In this document: positions 60,470-64,000 of the stretch, in pieces | How the letters are laid out: the number at the start of each line of letters is the position of its first letter | Numbering within the stretch: the stretch's first letter is position 1 | Origin: Treponema sp. | GTDB taxonomy: Bacteria > Spirochaetota > Spirochaetia > Treponematales > Treponemataceae | Length of the DNA: 64,000 bases | NCBI GenBank assembly: GCA_017550685.1 | Contig: JAFZOJ010000034.1 | Span: forward strand, 100,708 to 164,707 | Direction of reading: 5' to 3' | Program-made: the position numbers and the translations under genes | The notes under the pieces: generated by a model | Databases searched by the model: none | What the model was told of the DNA's origin: nothing | Seen by the model: the letters and a program-made list of their open reading frames with translations, nothing else

Positions 60470-60918
60470 GTTTACAATTATTAAAAGCTAATACAGCAGA
60501 TGCATTAACACTTGTTGGAATTTCAAAGCATGCCTTTGATAGTGATGTTGAAGTTGGCGCTTCAGATTTGTGCGGACCTCCGGGATATAAGTCTCTTCAG
60601 TTTTATACAAAGATGGCAAGGATGAATTGTCTTTATAAGCTGATTGATGATGATGGATTAACTGTAGGTGGTGCTGTTCTTTTTGTAAAAGATAGGGAAA
60701 TGAATGTCGGAAGGATTTTTGTTGCGCCGGAACATTATCGCAAAGGCTACGGCATTTTTATGATGCAGAGGATAGAGGAGATGTTTCCTGATGTTCAGAT
60801 TTTTACGCTTGATACGCCAATCTGGAATGTGAGGACAAATGCATTTTATCAGAAGCTGGGATATGTGGAAGTTCGTCGTGACAGTGATTTTGTGTATTAT
60901 GAAAAGCGGAGAGACTAA
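60466..60918 (+). CDS. GNAT-family acetyltransferase
   Basis: The ~150-residue GNAT has the acetyl-CoA loop in H-Y-R-K-G-Y-G-I-F-M-M-Q near 102 and ends N-A-F-Y-Q-K-L-G-Y. Its ATG at 60466 overlaps the YcaQ-like stop (ATGA), and its stop overlaps the next methyltransferase start (TAATG), so the three form an operon. The substrate is unknown. Confidence 0.87.
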   Translation: MSLQLLKANTADALTLVGISKHAFDSDVEVGASDLCGPPGYKSLQFYTKMARMNCLYKLIDDDGLTVGGAVLFVKDREMNVGRIFVAPEHYRKGYGIFMMQRIEEMFPDVQIFTLDTPIWNVRTNAFYQKLGYVEVRRDSDFVYYEKRRD

Positions 60919-61568
60919 TGAACTATTCAAACACAAACGAACACTTATATGATGATATCGCTCTATGGGAAAAAACTGACGGTAGAGATTTATTTCTTGA
61001 GATGCCACTTACGGAAAAGAAAGCGCCCTCAGTTCTTGATTTCGGTTATGGCTTTGGTGAAAATCTTTTTGCCTTGAGCAACGCCTATCCAAATGGAAAA
61101 ATCTACGGAATTGATTGCAGCCCTGCATGCCAGAAAGAAGTAGGAGATAAGATTGCTGCCAGGGGTTTGAAAAACATCACCTTAATCAACAAAGAAGTTC
61201 ACAACCTGCAGGATTTTGAAAACGACTCTCTGGATCTGGTTCTTCTGTATGATGCTCTCCACGGCGGTGACGGCAAAGGTAAGTACATGCTTTTTGAAGA
61301 ATCTCATCGAGTTCTCAAAACTGGTGGCTGTCTTTCAATTTTGCCTGTGCACTTGAGCAACTGGCGCGACCATGAAGGCAAAAAGAAAACTTATTCCTTC
61401 AAAATGATAAAAGATGAAATTGAGTCCTTTGGTTTTGAATACGCAGGCACCTGCAGTCAGAAAGGCATTCACTGGGAAAAGTGTCACACGCTGTATTACA
61501 TCAAAAAAGGAAATATCACGTTTGATATTCTGGAACGCGTTGATGTTATGAACTTCATCAAACAATAA
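60918..61568 (+). CDS. Class I SAM-dependent methyltransferase
   Basis: The 216-residue protein has motif I L-D-F-G-Y-G-F-G-E-N (about 37-46), G-I-D-C-S-P and L-V-L-L-Y-D-A-L-H-G-G. The substrate is unknown. It is the last gene of the YcaQ-like/GNAT/methyltransferase operon. Confidence 0.86.
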   Translation: MNYSNTNEHLYDDIALWEKTDGRDLFLEMPLTEKKAPSVLDFGYGFGENLFALSNAYPNGKIYGIDCSPACQKEVGDKIAARGLKNITLINKEVHNLQDFENDSLDLVLLYDALHGGDGKGKYMLFEESHRVLKTGGCLSILPVHLSNWRDHEGKKKTYSFKMIKDEIESFGFEYAGTCSQKGIHWEKCHTLYYIKKGNITFDILERVDVMNFIKQ

Positions 61569-61596
61569 AGATGTCAGTTAACTATTTCTTGACAAT

Positions 61597-62256
61597 TTAA
61601 TATTCGCCCATATCAATTTTCTTTTGAAGCACTGCTGCCCAGTCGTGAACAGATTTTTCTGTGAGTTCCGGGTTCTGTTGATGATGAATGTTGAAGAGAA
61701 TTCCGTTGTCGCCTGTTCGGTCTGAAAGATGCTCGTCGTCAATGTGTGCACCAACTATTTCAAGACAAATTAAAGAATGATCGTCACCGGGAACTATTTC
61801 TTTTTCCCAAACGAAGTTACATTCAAGATTCATAAAACATTCTTCTACGAGCGGTGCATTTACCCAGCTTGCTTTACCGGCGGTTAAACCCGAAGCTGTA
61901 ATTTCATCTGTTTCAAACTGATTGTTCTTGATTGTTGCCATACATTTCTTAAAAATATCAGCAGACATAAAATTAATTACAGCACTGTTTGTTTCTTTGA
62001 GCGATTGATAAAAATGTCCGTTCTTATTCACACTGGCAAGAATTGCATAATAACCATCACCCTTGTTGGCGCAGGTAAAGGTTGCCCACGACTGCATACA
62101 CGCATTAGGCAGTCCGTTAGATTTGTAAGTTGTCAACAGAAGCAGCGGCGAAGGAACTGTCATAACAAATTCCTTCCAGTTAAAACCGAAATTGTGTGAA
62201 TAATCGGCGTAAGTGCCCTTTAAATTTTCGGGCATATCTTTGTAGTGATGTTTCAT
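61597..62256 (-). CDS. Flavin reductase-like protein
   Basis: The 219-residue protein has a split-barrel FMN-binding pattern: P-S-P-L-L-L-L-T near 37, G-L-P-N-A-C-M-Q-S-W near 50 and C-N-F-V-W-E near 155. It probably binds FMN; a partner oxygenase is not seen nearby. TATAAT ends six bases before the ATG with no Shine-Dalgarno sequence. Confidence 0.85.
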   Translation of the reverse strand: MKHHYKDMPENLKGTYADYSHNFGFNWKEFVMTVPSPLLLLTTYKSNGLPNACMQSWATFTCANKGDGYYAILASVNKNGHFYQSLKETNSAVINFMSADIFKKCMATIKNNQFETDEITASGLTAGKASWVNAPLVEECFMNLECNFVWEKEIVPGDDHSLICLEIVGAHIDDEHLSDRTGDNGILFNIHHQQNPELTEKSVHDWAAVLQKKIDMGEY

Positions 62257-62361
62257 GTGATTATTATATCATACTACCGGACAAAACTGAACAATTTTTG
62301 ACAAGAACTTTTTTCTGATAGGAGATATACTTTTAATTAATTGGAGAACGTCATGCAAAAC

Positions 62362-62427
62362 CGTCATCCCGAACTTGTTTCGGGATCTCAACTTTAAATG
62401 AGATGCTGAAACAAGTTCAGCATGACG
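62362..62427. repeat. Dispersed palindrome, family 2
   Basis: CGTCATCCCGAACTTGTTTC and GGGATC form the first hairpin; GCTGAAACAAGTTCAGCATG forms the second. It ends 22 bases before the next gene start and adds false codons upstream of it. Confidence 0.85.
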
Positions 62428-62448
62428 AAGACATCAGGAGGCACAAAC

Positions 62449-63318
62449 ATGGAAGATACAATCTTAAACTGGTTATTGGAAGATGAAAACCCGGAAGTAA
62501 AACTCAGAACTCTCAAGGAAGCACTGCACCTGAGCGACAGCGATGAAAAAGTCATCGAATGCAAAAAGCAGCTGCTCGAAAGTAAGACCTACGCGCGAGC
62601 TTTGAACAGACTTCACAAACCAAAGAACTGGGATAAGTACGACGCCATTCTTGCCTTTGCAGAATGGGGACTAACCCGTGCCGATATTGGAAAGGACATA
62701 GACGACGAAGTTTTCGGGCTGATTGAAGCTACCGGTTTTAAGATGCTTTGCGGCGAACCTCTGCTCCTGCGAAATCTTGTAAAACTTGGTTATTACGATG
62801 AAGAAATTGTACGCAACGAAATCAATGCACAGCTTGCGCTTATTCAGGAAGACGGTGGCTTCCGATGTATCAGCACAAACAAGAAAATCAACGATCCGAA
62901 AAAGCCCCATAAAAGCTGCATAAAATATACAATCGAATTCCTTATGCTTGTTGCCGAGCTTCATTTTCAGGGAATCAAAACTGAATGCGAAGAGGCCCTT
63001 GTTCACTATTTTACAAAGCGTAACATTTTCTACCGCACCGACGACATGAAAACTCCTGTGTTTGACGTTATGCTTGGAACCTTCTACACGCCAGACCCAA
63101 TCAAAATCGGCGCGCAAAATATTGTTTATGCCCTCAAGGCTCTTGGCTGTCCTCTTAATTCAGAAGCAATGAAGGAAGGTATCAGAGTTTTGAATCAGCA
63201 CAGGCTCGAAAACGGCAGATACATTTTGACTGATTCAAAGAGCGTTCCTGCATTTAAAGTTGGCGATGTTGGCCTAGAAAATAAATGGATTACACTCTAT
63301 GCTTATATGACGATGTAA
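62449..63318 (+). CDS. Alpha-toroid-like protein of unknown function
   Basis: The 289-residue protein is all-helical with repeated short motifs (I-L-N-W-L-L-E-D-E-N-P-E-V-K near 5, W-D-K-Y-D-A-I-L-A-F near 60, A-E-W-G near 70, G-N-I-V-Y-type helices), resembling the helical barrel of terpenoid-cyclase-like folds. No catalytic motif was identified. I start it at the ATG at 62449, which has AGGAGG upstream. An earlier start would translate a dispersed repeat. Confidence 0.65.
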   Translation: MEDTILNWLLEDENPEVKLRTLKEALHLSDSDEKVIECKKQLLESKTYARALNRLHKPKNWDKYDAILAFAEWGLTRADIGKDIDDEVFGLIEATGFKMLCGEPLLLRNLVKLGYYDEEIVRNEINAQLALIQEDGGFRCISTNKKINDPKKPHKSCIKYTIEFLMLVAELHFQGIKTECEEALVHYFTKRNIFYRTDDMKTPVFDVMLGTFYTPDPIKIGAQNIVYALKALGCPLNSEAMKEGIRVLNQHRLENGRYILTDSKSVPAFKVGDVGLENKWITLYAYMTM

Positions 63319-63350
63319 AAAAAAGTCTGCTGGCTGATGGAGTTAGTTTT

Positions 63351-63986
63351 ATGAATGCAAAACTATTAGGAATTTTCAGCGGGTTTCCAACTCATCATTT
63401 TACAGATGAGATTGCAGAGGTACTTAACGAAAATCTGAATGAGCGAAACTGTCTTGTTTTTATAAGTGCCGACCCGGAAAACTATGCACAAAATGATGAC
63501 GACAAAGACGGCATGCACCAGATGTTTGCTGAACGTGGAATGGGTTTTGCAGAGCATTATGTGATTGACCGGCGGACGAACGCGGAGACTGCATCAAAAC
63601 TTGTACAGCAGGCTGATTGCATCTGGTTAATGGGTGGCGAAGTAACCTGGCAGATGAAGCTGATTCAGGATCTTAATCTTGCGCCGGAGCTTTTGGCAAG
63701 CCATGCAGTGATTCTTGGTGTAAGTGCCGGTTCAATGAATATGGGACCATATGTTGCCGAAGTCTGGGAATCAAAAAGTTTTTATGAAGGACTCGGCCTT
63801 ACAGATGTTATCATCAAAGCACATTATGAACCAGATGTATGGTTTGTTCCGAGCCTAAAAGAAATGTCGATGATTCATCCGATTATTGCCATGGAAGATG
63901 AAAGCGCAATTTTCATAAACAGTGACAAAACCTGGCGACTTGGAAAGATGCATAAAGTTGATAAGGGAGAAATTACAAATCTTTGA
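63351..63986 (+). CDS. Peptidase E-like (S51) protein
   Basis: The 211-residue protein has the class-I-glutamine-amidotransferase-like fold of peptidase S51: L-M-G-G-E-V near 100, the nucleophile elbow G-V-S-A-G-S near 125 and a late H-Y-E-P-D. Peptidase E cleaves N-terminal aspartyl peptides. I start it at the ATG at 63351, with GGAG upstream. The preceding gene ends 32 bases earlier. Confidence 0.85.
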   Translation: MNAKLLGIFSGFPTHHFTDEIAEVLNENLNERNCLVFISADPENYAQNDDDKDGMHQMFAERGMGFAEHYVIDRRTNAETASKLVQQADCIWLMGGEVTWQMKLIQDLNLAPELLASHAVILGVSAGSMNMGPYVAEVWESKSFYEGLGLTDVIIKAHYEPDVWFVPSLKEMSMIHPIIAMEDESAIFINSDKTWRLGKMHKVDKGEITNL

Positions 63987-64000
63987 AAGCAATTGAACAG

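Noticed and set aside
52455..62256. Integron gene-cassette array
   Set aside because: Genes point in both directions and no attC-type recombination sites or integrase were seen; the shared elements are palindromic repeats.
1..64000. CRISPR array
   Set aside because: No run of regularly spaced identical repeats; the palindromes are scattered singly.
1..64000. tRNA or rRNA genes
   Set aside because: No T-loop/acceptor pattern or ribosomal RNA segment was recognised by eye; a tRNAscan run would settle this.

Overview
The window looks like a piece of chromosome from a low-to-mid GC, Gram-negative-type anaerobe, most likely a gut or rumen spirochaete close to Treponema. The case rests on the gene set: a split NAD(P) transhydrogenase, two methyl-accepting chemotaxis proteins, a sigma-28-type promoter, the bactofilin / M23 peptidase / DUF327 / PSP1 cluster, lipoproteins and porin-like proteins, acetyl esterase and glycosidase genes, and several families of short dispersed palindromes. 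No rRNA or tRNA gene was seen, so the genus is an inference.

Region 1 (1-33 kb) is mostly core. It runs from the end of a carbohydrate-enzyme-like gene and a YbaK deacylase to a cobalamin riboswitch with its own terminator, in front of a lipoprotein and a TonB-dependent receptor. Then come pntAA-pntAB-pntB, a YgjV-acetyltransferase fusion, proS, and the minus-strand cell-shape group (M23, bactofilin, DUF327, PSP1). After these are a large lipoprotein plus barrel-protein operon, a GerMN protein, two chemotaxis receptors, a ModF-like tandem ATPase, a GH18-like protein, argA, a CE2-type esterase with a glycosidase, an AlkD-like protein, a MATE exporter and a flavodoxin-like protein.

Region 2 (33-47.3 kb) is accessory. 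It holds a DUF3781-SAP fusion carrying three dispersed palindromes inside its frame. A WYL/AraC regulator pair follows, and a long operator is shared between the WYL gene and the fusion gene. A fructosamine-kinase / MGMT / deoxyinosine-glycosylase operon precedes a restriction-modification-like cassette (DUF262-HNH nuclease, EcoRI-type methylase, and a divergent XRE gene with three evenly spaced operators). Next are DUF4417, a toxin-like module and a probable immunity gene behind a strongly folded leader RNA. About 1.3 kb then contains several predicted structured RNAs. The region closes with a PBECR-type nuclease whose promoter lies back to back with that of an XRE-PIN toxin-antitoxin operon.

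Region 3 (47.3-64 kb) is a patchwork of small single-gene enzymes on both strands: nucleoside hydrolase, macro domain, phosphorylase, M20 peptidase with two membrane proteins, nitroreductase, several GNATs, methyltransferases, Nudix hydrolases (one broken by an amber codon), a histidine phosphatase, a YcaQ-like protein, a flavin reductase and a peptidase-E-like protein.

A theme across the window is translation starts with no Shine-Dalgarno sequence and a -10-like hexamer ending 6-7 bases before the ATG, which suggests many leaderless mRNAs.
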